The notes beneath the pieces are model-generated. The model did not search any database, was not told the origin of the DNA, and saw nothing but the letters and a program-made list of their open reading frames with translations. A stretch of DNA of 64,000 nucleotides from Neoalteromonas facilis. Its GTDB lineage: Bacteria; Pseudomonadota; Gammaproteobacteria; Enterobacterales; Alteromonadaceae. Shown here piece by piece: positions 32,199 through 40,098 of the stretch. How positions within the stretch are numbered: the stretch's first letter is position 1; each line of letters starts with the position of its first letter. The position numbers and the translations under genes are program-made. Location of the stretch: assembly GCF_002807665.1 (NCBI RefSeq), contig NZ_PEAY01000002.1, forward strand, positions 372,001 to 436,000. The letters are read 5' to 3'.

Positions 32199-33686
32199 AT
32201 GACACTTTATCCTTGGACTTCACAAGCGAACGGACTTTTCAAAATAGTATTAATAGCTCAGTTCTTGTTGGGGCTATTTATCGCGGGCTTTACCGGCACA
32301 TGGTTACAAGCTGTTATTATTGGCGGCCTAATCGTCGCCTTTCCGTTGGTTTTACTTCAAACCAACCCCGCGGCTGCCGTTACACGACATGCTGTTGGCG
32401 TTGCCGTGCAATTGATAACGGCACTGCATATTCAACAGACCTCAGGGTTGATTGAAATGCACTTTGAAATATTCGTGTTGTTGGCGTTTCTAAGTGTTTA
32501 CCGGGATTGGCAAGTGATCCTCACCAGTACCTTAGTCGTCGCGGTTCATCACATTCTATTTTTCATACTCCAAAGTAACGGCGTAGGCGTTTATATATTC
32601 CAAGAGGGGTATGTAACCTTGTGGATCTTAGCGATTCATGCTGGTTTCGCTGTGGCAGAGGGTGGGGTCTTAATTTTTACCACAAAAGCCAGTGAGCAAG
32701 AGGCTCTGTCGGGCTTTGTATTGACCAATACCATTGCATCTATATTTAAGGATAGTAGCCGTATTAACCTGAATGTAAATGTTGAAGGTAACGGGCGTGA
32801 GATAGAGCAATTTCGGCGTCTGATTGAAGGGGTTAAAACCGTTGTAGGTAGCGCCAAAGAAACCAGTCTTAGTGTGCTCAATTTGTCTGAAATAGTGACC
32901 GATAGCGTGTCGAAGGTAGAAACCTCATTATTCAAAAGTACTGACCAAGTGAATGCTATCGCCACCGCAATTGATGAGATGACAGCAACAAATGACGAGG
33001 TGGCCAAGCAAGCAGACAGTGTTTCCGAGCTAGCTTCGTCATCGGAATCAGACGTATTGGATACCAAAGCAACAATCGACAGCGTCAGTCATGATATTCA
33101 GGCATTAAACGTGGCACTGCGTGATACCTCCGACACAATTGAACACTTGTCCTCAATGTGTAATGACATTGATAGCGCGATGGCTGCGATTAAATCTATT
33201 TCAGAACAAACCAACTTATTAGCGCTCAACGCTGCGATTGAATCAGCGCGTGCAGGGGAGCACGGAAGAGGGTTTGCGGTTGTCGCTGATGAAGTAAGGC
33301 AGTTATCTATTCGGACCAGTGAAAACGCGGAAGACATTTCTAAAATCACGGCCAAATTGATCACTGAGGCAATGACGTCCGTTGAAAAAGTAAAGGGCTG
33401 TGTATCTCAAGTGGAAAGCAGCGTTGAGTTATCCAATGGGGCGGGAGAGAAGACACTGTCAATTACCCAAAGTATTCAACGCTTAAATGAGAATATAGAG
33501 ACGGTTGCCACGGCAACGGAAGAGCAGTCAAAGGTATCGGGTTCGATTGCTGAGGCGTCAAATGTGTTATTAGCATCGTCACAAGAGCAAACCAAAGAAG
33601 CGAAATTGTCATTTGATAAGATCCGTCAATTACGCAGTGAGATCAATGCATTGAATAAACAGTTGGCACAATTTGATACGCCGTGA
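32199..33686 (+). CDS. Methyl-accepting chemotaxis protein with multi-helix membrane sensor
   Basis: 495 residues from ATG 32199, with AGAAAGG as Shine-Dalgarno 9 nt upstream. Residues 1 to about 165 are five or six membrane helices with almost no periplasmic loop. This part has several histidines next to helices ([15 protein letters not shown]) and the YRDW motif. The rest is a cytoplasmic signalling domain whose hairpin tip [32 protein letters not shown] lies near 336-368; no clear HAMP domain is seen. Signals are relayed to CheA. The ligand is unknown. It overlaps the next gene by 4 bp. Confidence 0.9.
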   Translation: MTLYPWTSQANGLFKIVLIAQFLLGLFIAGFTGTWLQAVIIGGLIVAFPLVLLQTNPAAAVTRHAVGVAVQLITALHIQQTSGLIEMHFEIFVLLAFLSVYRDWQVILTSTLVVAVHHILFFILQSNGVGVYIFQEGYVTLWILAIHAGFAVAEGGVLIFTTKASEQEALSGFVLTNTIASIFKDSSRINLNVNVEGNGREIEQFRRLIEGVKTVVGSAKETSLSVLNLSEIVTDSVSKVETSLFKSTDQVNAIATAIDEMTATNDEVAKQADSVSELASSSESDVLDTKATIDSVSHDIQALNVALRDTSDTIEHLSSMCNDIDSAMAAIKSISEQTNLLALNAAIESARAGEHGRGFAVVADEVRQLSIRTSENAEDISKITAKLITEAMTSVEKVKGCVSQVESSVELSNGAGEKTLSITQSIQRLNENIETVATATEEQSKVSGSIAEASNVLLASSQEQTKEAKLSFDKIRQLRSEINALNKQLAQFDTP

Positions 33687-34207
33687 AGTATCACGCTTTT
33701 TGGTTCGTTGGCTTATTGTGGTTTGCGCTGGTGTTACTTTTGTTAGGTTGGTTTGCGACCGAGCAATTGGCGGTATTTGATCATAATGGCAAACTCTATG
33801 ACAAAATAACTCAGGAAGATTCATTAGTGGCAGCACTAACAGCCAGCGGTGCTGAACTGCCGCAAGGCGTTAAAGTGGCCATTCATATTGAGGATAAGCA
33901 ATGCTTGTGTCAGTGGGTGGCAACAAAGCATATAGTGTCAGTAAAATCGCTTGCCGAAGCGCAAGGATTTATGAATCTATCAATCACTCTAGATGATATC
34001 CCGAGCCTCCAAGACTGGATCCCATCAGTTCCCGCTATTATTTTGCTGTCTGAACGGCACGATATTGTGTATGCCGGACCTTATTCAGCGGGGATGTACT
34101 GCTCTGCCGGAAACGGTATCGTCGAGCCCTACATAACAAAAGCGCCAGACCTTGAATTAGGTCCAGCGGTGCCGTTTGATGCTGAGGGCTGTTATTGCCC
34201 TCAATAG
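33683..34207 (+). CDS. DUF6436 membrane-anchored thioredoxin-like protein
   Basis: 174 residues from GTG 33683, which overlaps the chemotaxis receptor's stop as GTGA, suggesting translational coupling. One N-terminal membrane helix (about 5-27), then a periplasmic domain with cysteines in CLCQW, MYCSAG and CYCPQ. The segment [19 protein letters not shown] resembles the strand and turn after the cis-proline of thioredoxin folds. This matches proteins called DUF6436; function unknown. No CxxC redox motif is present. Confidence 0.7.
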   Translation: MKYHAFWFVGLLWFALVLLLLGWFATEQLAVFDHNGKLYDKITQEDSLVAALTASGAELPQGVKVAIHIEDKQCLCQWVATKHIVSVKSLAEAQGFMNLSITLDDIPSLQDWIPSVPAIILLSERHDIVYAGPYSAGMYCSAGNGIVEPYITKAPDLELGPAVPFDAEGCYCPQ

Positions 34208-34220
34208 ACTAGAACGTTAA

Positions 34221-34976
34221 TTAACTGTGTCGCGGGCCTTTGCGCATTAATCTTGACAAGCGTTGCTGTTGCTCCTCGGTCAATTGATTGAAGATTTGAT
34301 GACGCATATAGGCATGTTCTACAGCCTGCTCCATGGCCACGGGCTCGAATTCGGCATAAAGCGATTCCCATGCAGCAAGGTCAAACACTGATTGTTGAAT
34401 AATATCCCTTTCGGTTTGCTTTAGACTCTGCATTTGCGCGCGAAAAGCGGTTTGTTTGCTTTTGAACGTCGTTTCTATCGACTTGATGGCACTCATTTGC
34501 TCATCAGTAAGTGCTAACTTATGGCTGAGTTTGTCCCATTTCTTTTCTCTATCACCGCCACGTTCACCGCGCTCGCCTGATTTATCAGCCATGCGCTGAC
34601 TGAGCGTCTGTTGCTGTTCTGAGTCGAGTAATTGCCATACGTCATGCATTAAGGTTGCCCGGTTTAACATCGCTTCTTTGCGTGAATCGGCGTGCTCTAA
34701 AAAGGCTTGCTGTGCAGCATCAGCATCCCAACTTTCACTTTGTACTATCGCTGACATGGTATCTCGCGCTTCCCTTCTTGCCTCCTTAAAATCGCCCCGA
34801 GATGTTCGGGCAGATTCGAGTATCAGTTTAACCTCCTCCCGTTGCTCCGCGGTTAATGATAATTGCTTTAGCTCTTTAAGTAGTGGCGTGCCTCGCTTGC
34901 CTTTTTCATGCGCGTAACTGCCTGCGCTAAGTGACAATGCACACAATGTGATAACGACCGGAATGTAACGTTTCAT
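34221..34976 (-). CDS. Spy/CpxP-type periplasmic chaperone with two tandem domains
   Basis: 251 residues with a signal peptide (MKRYIPVVITLCALSLSAGSYA). The LTxxQ motif that defines the family occurs as LSLTAEQR (about 40), LALTDEQM (about 160) and LTEEQQQR (about 235), so the protein appears to be two Spy-like domains in tandem with a Gly/Arg/Glu-rich hinge near 135-145. Ordinary Spy and CpxP have about 160 residues. It is divergent from a CpxR-like regulator, as cpxP is in E. coli, and the shared control region carries a GYAAAG array, so it is likely a target of that system. Confidence 0.8.
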   Translation of the reverse strand: MKRYIPVVITLCALSLSAGSYAHEKGKRGTPLLKELKQLSLTAEQREEVKLILESARTSRGDFKEARREARDTMSAIVQSESWDADAAQQAFLEHADSRKEAMLNRATLMHDVWQLLDSEQQQTLSQRMADKSGERGERGGDREKKWDKLSHKLALTDEQMSAIKSIETTFKSKQTAFRAQMQSLKQTERDIIQQSVFDLAAWESLYAEFEPVAMEQAVEHAYMRHQIFNQLTEEQQQRLSRLMRKGPRHS

Positions 34977-35028
34977 GATTCACCTCTTGGGTTCGGTTTA
35001 GTAACGTTTTCAGTCTATGGGATTGAAC

Positions 35029-35066
35029 GCAAAGAAACGCAAAGCCTATGTAAAGGTTGTGTAAAG
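35029..35066 (+). promoter_or_regulatory. Four-copy GYAAAG array, candidate CpxR-type binding site
   Basis: GCAAAG at 35029 and 35039 and GTAAAG at 35050 and 35061: four direct repeats 10, 11 and 11 bp apart, so all lie on one face of the helix. The last two, GTAAA-N6-GTAAA, fit the known CpxR box (GTAAA, 4-8 bases, GTAAA). It is placed between the divergent Spy-like gene (about 53 bp away) and the response-regulator gene (about 76 bp away). Confidence 0.7.
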
Positions 35067-35141
35067 CTCGGCACATAAAGGTGTATCACCGGACGAAACA
35101 GCGTAATCTACATAGGCAGATTAACGCTATCTTGGTTGAGT

Positions 35142-35837
35142 ATGGAACAAAAAACACTTCTGATCATTGATGATGACCAAACACTGACAGAGTTGTTGGT
35201 CAGTTATTTCGAGCCACAACACTATCGGGTTATTGTCTGTTCAGACGGACGTTCAGGTTTATTCGAAGCCACATCAAGAACGGATATTGATGTTATCTTG
35301 CTGGATGTGATGATGCCTGAACTGGATGGCTTTGAGGTGTTGAAGCGACTGCGACAAACACATCTGACACCGGTAATAATGCTCACAGCGAGAGGAGACG
35401 ATTTTGATCGGGTATTGGGTCTTGAGTTAGGCGCGGATGATTATTTACCTAAGCCTTTTAATCATCGGGAACTATCTGCGCGGGTAAAAGCGCTTATTCG
35501 GCGCAGCGAACACGCATTGTTGGCTGTCAGTCAGCAAGACATAAACGTTGGTGGGATCCGCATTAGTCCGGCTAAACAAATGGCCTATGTGAATGACACC
35601 GCTTTGAGCTTAACCATGACAGAATTTATGTTGCTGAAGCTACTTACTTTAAATTGCGGTGAAGTTGTGACCAAGCAAAAAATCAGTGAGCAGGTGTTAG
35701 GACGACGTTTAGCCGCGTTTGATCGAAGTATTGATATGCATGTGAGTAACGTACGAAAGAAATTGGCTGAGCAAGGCATTATCGACGCAATTAAAACGGT
35801 GCGAGGGGCCGGTTACACCTTAAGCGAGTTAGGCTAA
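35142..35837 (+). CDS. CpxR-like OmpR-family response regulator
   Basis: 231 residues from ATG 35142; a TTG six bases upstream is less likely. Receiver domain with acidic pocket Asp10-12, phospho-acceptor Asp55 in ILLDVMMPELDG, and the conserved Thr and Lys in MLTARG and YLPKPF. The C-terminal winged helix (about 135-231) ends HVSNVRKKL...VRGAGYTL. The genomic context (divergent CpxP-like gene, adjacent sensor kinase) suggests CpxR. The stop overlaps the kinase start as TAATG. Confidence 0.88.
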   Translation: MEQKTLLIIDDDQTLTELLVSYFEPQHYRVIVCSDGRSGLFEATSRTDIDVILLDVMMPELDGFEVLKRLRQTHLTPVIMLTARGDDFDRVLGLELGADDYLPKPFNHRELSARVKALIRRSEHALLAVSQQDINVGGIRISPAKQMAYVNDTALSLTMTEFMLLKLLTLNCGEVVTKQKISEQVLGRRLAAFDRSIDMHVSNVRKKLAEQGIIDAIKTVRGAGYTLSELG

Positions 35838-37291
35838 TGAACTGGCGTCGATTTGACCCTAGAAGAAGCTTTTTCGGGCGTATATTTTTATGGTTTTGGC
35901 TGATCACACTGGTAAGTTTGGGTGCCGGTATATTTGCCTCTCGGTTTTTCGCTCCATCGTCAGAGTTTTCAACCCCAAGCGCCGGGCAATTAGCGCAATT
36001 GCAGCGTGTCTCTGAGCGGCTCGCGGAATTGCCTATTACCAATAGAACTTCATTGATGAAGTCCTTGCGTAGAGTTGGCGGGCGTTTTGAAACGGCGGTA
36101 TTTGTTATTGATGTGCAAACCAATGAGTTTGAGTTTGGCTTTCCACCGCCCCCTAGACCGAGCATGCGTTCATATATTGGGCTCGTTCAAGCCGAAAAGC
36201 CGGTCGTTGTAACCCGCGGCAATGAGCAATTTATTGGCCCCGCTATTGTGCGCATCGGCAATCGAGAGATGGCCGTGTTTGTGGGCAATTTAAAACATCA
36301 GGATACACCTCGCTTAGCGATGGCCATCAGTTTTGTTGTGGTAGCGCTTTTGGTCAGTGGACTTCTTTGCTACGGGCTGGCAAGAAGTTTTTCCCGGCCG
36401 GTAAGAGAAATTCAACGCGCCACGGACAGGCTTGCGGGTGGCGATTTAAATGCCAGAGTGACGTTGTCGTCTAAACGCAACGATGAACTGGACGCGTTAT
36501 CTTCGGCCACTAATCAAATGGCGTCTCAGTTGCAAAAGCTGTTCAGTGAGCATCAGCGCTTTTTGGCTGATATTTCGCACGAACTACGCACCCCATTAAC
36601 CCGACTTCAAATCGCCATTGGCGTCGCTGAACAACGCCTTCAAGCAAATTCTGATTTGTCTGCAACAGATCGACAAGTGGATATTGACATGCTTGAACGC
36701 GTCAGCAAAGAAACTGAGCAGATGGAAGGCATGATAGCGCAGTTGTTATGGTTGTCGCGCCTCAACAGTGACAGCGTTCAAGTAGAGTATGAACAAAAGC
36801 CACTATCTGAATGGATTGAAACGTTGTTTTCTCCTTTAGTCGACGATTTATCCTTCGAAGCTGATGCAACAGGTAAAAGCGTGTTATTTGAATGCGACGT
36901 GAATAAGCCTGAGCCTGTCGTAACCTTATGTCGAGATTTGTTGTTAAGTGCCTTAGAAAACGTCTCGCGCAATGCAATTAAATATGCCAAACAAACAGTA
37001 GCGCTGCGTGTATCAGTACAAGCACAGCAGCTTGTTATTGAAGTGAGCGATGATGGTAAAGGGGTTAAACCACAAGAGCTGGACGCATTATTTCGTCCAT
37101 TTTATCGCACAGACGACAGCCGAACCCGAGATACCGGCGGCGTTGGGTTAGGTTTAAGTATTGCACAGCGTGCAATTGAGCGACACGGTGGTAATATACG
37201 CGCTATCTTACGTCAGGACATACAAGGGCTTACGGTGATCATCGAGTTGCCGTTAGAGAGTGGTACTAGCCATGTGGGCAATCATTCATGA
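35837..37291 (+). CDS. CpxA-like sensor histidine kinase
   Basis: 484 residues. The N-terminus has a membrane helix (about 17-37), a periplasmic sensor of about 120 residues, a second helix (about 160-178) and a HAMP domain (about 180-232). The HisKA box FLADISHELRTPLTRLQ places the phospho-His near residue 247; ATPase N box ENVSRNAIKYA, DDGKGVKP and GGVGLGLSIA follow. Partner of the upstream regulator. The 3' end overlaps the lysophospholipase gene. Confidence 0.88.
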   Translation: MNWRRFDPRRSFFGRIFLWFWLITLVSLGAGIFASRFFAPSSEFSTPSAGQLAQLQRVSERLAELPITNRTSLMKSLRRVGGRFETAVFVIDVQTNEFEFGFPPPPRPSMRSYIGLVQAEKPVVVTRGNEQFIGPAIVRIGNREMAVFVGNLKHQDTPRLAMAISFVVVALLVSGLLCYGLARSFSRPVREIQRATDRLAGGDLNARVTLSSKRNDELDALSSATNQMASQLQKLFSEHQRFLADISHELRTPLTRLQIAIGVAEQRLQANSDLSATDRQVDIDMLERVSKETEQMEGMIAQLLWLSRLNSDSVQVEYEQKPLSEWIETLFSPLVDDLSFEADATGKSVLFECDVNKPEPVVTLCRDLLLSALENVSRNAIKYAKQTVALRVSVQAQQLVIEVSDDGKGVKPQELDALFRPFYRTDDSRTRDTGGVGLGLSIAQRAIERHGGNIRAILRQDIQGLTVIIELPLESGTSHVGNHS

Positions 37292-38261
37292 GCATGAACT
37301 TACAGAGCGCCACGCTAGTGACATAGAGGTGTTTTGGCAAACGCAGGTAACGCTTGGCAAATTCAGTGGTCAGCACGGCGCCAATATTCACTATGCCCTG
37401 GTTCAGCCAGAAAACCCCAAAGCACATATCGTATTCTCCAACGGTCGCATTGAAACGCTATTGAAGTATAAAGCGTTCGCGTTGGAGTGTTATCAAAATA
37501 ACATCGCATTGTATATGTTGGATCATCGAGGGCAGGGGTTATCTGACCGAATGATCAAAGATCCGCAGCGTGGGTATGTCGAAAAGTTCGATGACTATGT
37601 GCAGGATTTGGCAACATTCGTAGAGCAAATTGTGATGCCACTGTCGGGGCCCAAACCGGTTCTTGCATGCCATTCTATGGGAAGCGCAATCGGTTATCTT
37701 ACCGCGTTACAGCATCCGAACTTGTTCTCGCGCGTATTATTTTGTTCACCCATGTTTGGGGTTAAACCTGCTATTCCCAAAGCGTTGTTGGCCGTTCTCT
37801 TGAAAGTTGGGATCACCACCAATCGCTGGTTTGGCCGCAAGCCTTGGTATGCCATTGGACAAGGGCCATATATAGACATTCCATTCAAGTTGAACATCTT
37901 AACCCACAGTGATACTCGCTACCGTATTTTTAGAGCGGAATATAAAAAAGCACCGCAGTTGCAGTTAGGTGGTGTTACGTTTCATTGGCTTGAACAAGCG
38001 ACCAAAGCAATGGATAAGATAGAGGCGTCTGCCCCAGAGTTTCCATTGAATTGTAAAGTTTTGATGTCAGGTGCTGACAAGGTGGTTGATAATAAGCGAA
38101 TTGCGCGAGTGGTAAATCGTATGCCGACATGTAGCGTGTTGAAAATTGAGGGTGCACGACATGAATTACTGTTTGAACGTGACGATTTACGCGATCAAGC
38201 GCTAACAGCATTGTTTGAATATGCCACCACACCTGAAGGAGAAGCGACGCCCAATGATTGA
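37272..38261 (+). CDS. pldB: PldB-like lysophospholipase (alpha/beta hydrolase)
   Basis: About 329 residues from ATG 37272, overlapping the kinase gene by 20 bp; the exact start is uncertain. Alpha/beta-hydrolase with oxyanion region [22 protein letters not shown] and nucleophile Ser about 135 in CHSMGSA; His near [11 protein letters not shown] completes the triad. It matches PldB/YtpA-type monoacylglycerol or lysophospholipid hydrolases. Its place in a Cpx-like operon suggests envelope lipid repair, which is inference. Confidence 0.82.
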   Translation: MWAIIHEHELTERHASDIEVFWQTQVTLGKFSGQHGANIHYALVQPENPKAHIVFSNGRIETLLKYKAFALECYQNNIALYMLDHRGQGLSDRMIKDPQRGYVEKFDDYVQDLATFVEQIVMPLSGPKPVLACHSMGSAIGYLTALQHPNLFSRVLFCSPMFGVKPAIPKALLAVLLKVGITTNRWFGRKPWYAIGQGPYIDIPFKLNILTHSDTRYRIFRAEYKKAPQLQLGGVTFHWLEQATKAMDKIEASAPEFPLNCKVLMSGADKVVDNKRIARVVNRMPTCSVLKIEGARHELLFERDDLRDQALTALFEYATTPEGEATPND

Positions 38262-38718
38262 TATTGTGTTGTATCAACCTGAAATTCCCCCGAACACTGG
38301 CAACATTATTCGATTGTGTGCAAATACAGGGTTTTCACTGCATCTTATCGAGCCACTTGGCTTCGATTGGGATGACAAAAAGGTCAGGCGTGCTGGGTTG
38401 GATTACCATGAATTTGCCGAGGTTAAGCGCTATCAGTCACTCAATGATTATATCCACACTCGACAGCCGAAGCGGTTGTTTGCGTGTGAAACCTGCGCGA
38501 CCCAATTTCACTCTCAGGCGAGTTATCAAGCGGGTGATGCGGTTTTATTTGGTCCGGAAACCCGAGGACTACCTGATGATGTTATGGACGGCATCGCGGC
38601 GGAGCAGCAAATAAGAATTCCAATGCTGCCCAAGAGTCGCAGTATGAACTTGTCGAACGCGGTATCTGTGGTTGTGTATGAAGCCTGGCGTCAGTTGGGG
38701 TATCCCAATGCCTGCTAA
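38254..38718 (+). CDS. trmL: tRNA (cytidine/uridine-2'-O)-methyltransferase TrmL
   Basis: SPOUT-family enzyme that 2'-O-methylates the wobble position of tRNA-Leu. 154 residues from ATG 38254, which overlaps the pldB end by 8 bp. [26 protein letters not shown] is the typical N-terminus, and the knot motifs [13 protein letters not shown] and [23 protein letters not shown] are intact. Last gene of the regulator-kinase-pldB-trmL run. Confidence 0.95.
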   Translation: MIDIVLYQPEIPPNTGNIIRLCANTGFSLHLIEPLGFDWDDKKVRRAGLDYHEFAEVKRYQSLNDYIHTRQPKRLFACETCATQFHSQASYQAGDAVLFGPETRGLPDDVMDGIAAEQQIRIPMLPKSRSMNLSNAVSVVVYEAWRQLGYPNAC

Positions 38719-38727
38719 TGAATAGAG

Positions 38728-39006
38728 TTAGCTTCGATACAGTGTTTTGATAATGTGAAAGCCAAAGCGCGTTTTGATTGGGCCGTGCAATTTTAAAATA
38801 GGCTTCTTGAACACGACATCATCAAAAGCTTTCACCATTTGACCGCGTCTGAATTCACCCAAATCGCCGCCTTTTTTGCCGGATGGGCAAATTGAATAGC
38901 GCTTGGCTAACGTCGCGAAGTCTTTTCCTTTGGCTAATTGAGCAAGGATTTCATGAGCTTGTTTCTCGGTTTTAACCAAAATATGGATTGCACATGCGGT
39001 CGCCAT
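38728..39006 (-). CDS. ppiC: Parvulin-type peptidyl-prolyl isomerase PpiC
   Basis: Cytoplasmic single-domain parvulin of 92 residues starting [20 protein letters not shown]. The segments [30 protein letters not shown] and [11 protein letters not shown] align over their length with remembered E. coli PpiC. ATG 39006 is chosen over an upstream ATG at 39051 that would add 15 unrelated residues. Its end faces the trmL end, 9 bp away. Confidence 0.95.
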   Translation of the reverse strand: MATACAIHILVKTEKQAHEILAQLAKGKDFATLAKRYSICPSGKKGGDLGEFRRGQMVKAFDDVVFKKPILKLHGPIKTRFGFHIIKTLYRS

Positions 39007-39128
39007 AACGTCGCCCAAATTTGTATTGTTGGTGTATAGTATCAATCCCATCGACAGGGAACAAAGTTTTCAGACTGAATGAGAACAAATGATTCAGGTC
39101 AGTAATATTGTGTAATGGAGATATATCT

Positions 39129-39602
39129 ATGCGTTTAATTATGATAGGTCTGTTAGTCAGCATTAGCGCTTCCGCATTTGCGGCAAATGTTGTGCGTTTA
39201 TCAGAGCCTGTAGCAGTGTTTGAAGACTCTGAGGTGTTTGGCAGTGTTATCGACCCGACTATTCCACAAGTCACATTAGCAGAGTTATTAGAACAGCCAG
39301 AGCGCCATCAACAAGCGTTCAGGTTAACGACAACTGTTACTCAAGTGTGCCAAAAGAAAGGCTGTTTTTTTATTACCCAACTGGGTGAACAAACGTTGCG
39401 CATTGCGTTTAAGGATTATGCGTTTTTTATTCCATCAGACAGTACCGGTAAGCAGGTAACGCTGGTTGGAGAGTTGATCAAAAAGCCATTGTCAGAAGAG
39501 CAAGCGGCGCACTTCAATGCTGATATGGGGCCAAATGAAACCGCAATGGTTGCCGGAGAGCAATACGAAATCCTGGCGTCAGGCGTGCAGATCTTTAATT
39601 AA
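39129..39602 (+). CDS. DUF4920-family periplasmic protein
   Basis: 157 residues from ATG 39129 with GGAG 9-12 nt upstream. Signal peptide MRLIMIGLLVSISASAFA. The mature protein has the DUF4920 pattern: EVFGSVIDP, a QVCQKKGCFFITQ cysteine pair (CxxxxC), and IAFKDYAFFIPSDSTGKQVTLVGEL. Probably an exported metal- or redox-related protein, as the two cysteines could bind a metal; function unproven. Confidence 0.75.
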   Translation: MRLIMIGLLVSISASAFAANVVRLSEPVAVFEDSEVFGSVIDPTIPQVTLAELLEQPERHQQAFRLTTTVTQVCQKKGCFFITQLGEQTLRIAFKDYAFFIPSDSTGKQVTLVGELIKKPLSEEQAAHFNADMGPNETAMVAGEQYEILASGVQIFN

Positions 39603-40098
39603 TTTTTTAGCATTTCACTAACGGGAAGGGATCCATTGGTCCCTTCATATTCTCTTTTCATCACAACCTTCAAAAAACTTCACTTTTTTTCAATAAGATT
39701 TCCAGTGCATAAATATTCCACTTCACAAACTATGCGCGGAAGAAGCCTTCAACCCGCATGCTAAAATCTTCACATGAACGCCCTGCGGAGTAGAAAAGGC
39801 CATCGAGTATTTGGTTGGTGGGAGGCGCGAGTTAACTATTTATCCTAAGCGGTGGGTTAAAAGCATGTAAATTGGAATAAATATTCATTTATTGGCCTTG
39901 AGTTGAATTTTTTGTACTAAATTGGGGCTTGAAATTAGCGTTAAATGTGTCGAAGCTACGAAATAGGAGTAAGTGACTAAGAGTGAAAAGGCAGATGATT
40001 TTCTTTTGTTGGACGGTGAGTAATCGTCGTAGGTGTTCCATCGTTTTACCTGTGGAACAGTAAAAAGTTGCTTGGCTCACAGCTCTTTTGGCACTCGT
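39603..40098. other. About 500-bp non-coding region before the sulfotransferase gene
   Basis: No credible gene. Contents: a possible terminator at 39625-39660; three CTTCAC hexamers (39678, 39721, 39768) spaced 43 and 47 bp in an A/T-rich tract; and an inverted repeat TGTTCCA/TGGAACA (40034-40040 and 40053-40059) about 40 bp upstream of the next start. A 100-codon minus-strand frame here has no family resemblance and was not called. Confidence 0.45.
39625..39660 (+). terminator. Possible terminator after the DUF4920 gene
   Basis: Stem GAAGGGA / TCCCTTC (39625-39631 and 39640-39646) with an 8-base loop, then a T/C-rich tail. The T run is broken (ATATTCTCTTTTC), so termination may be weak. Confidence 0.5.
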
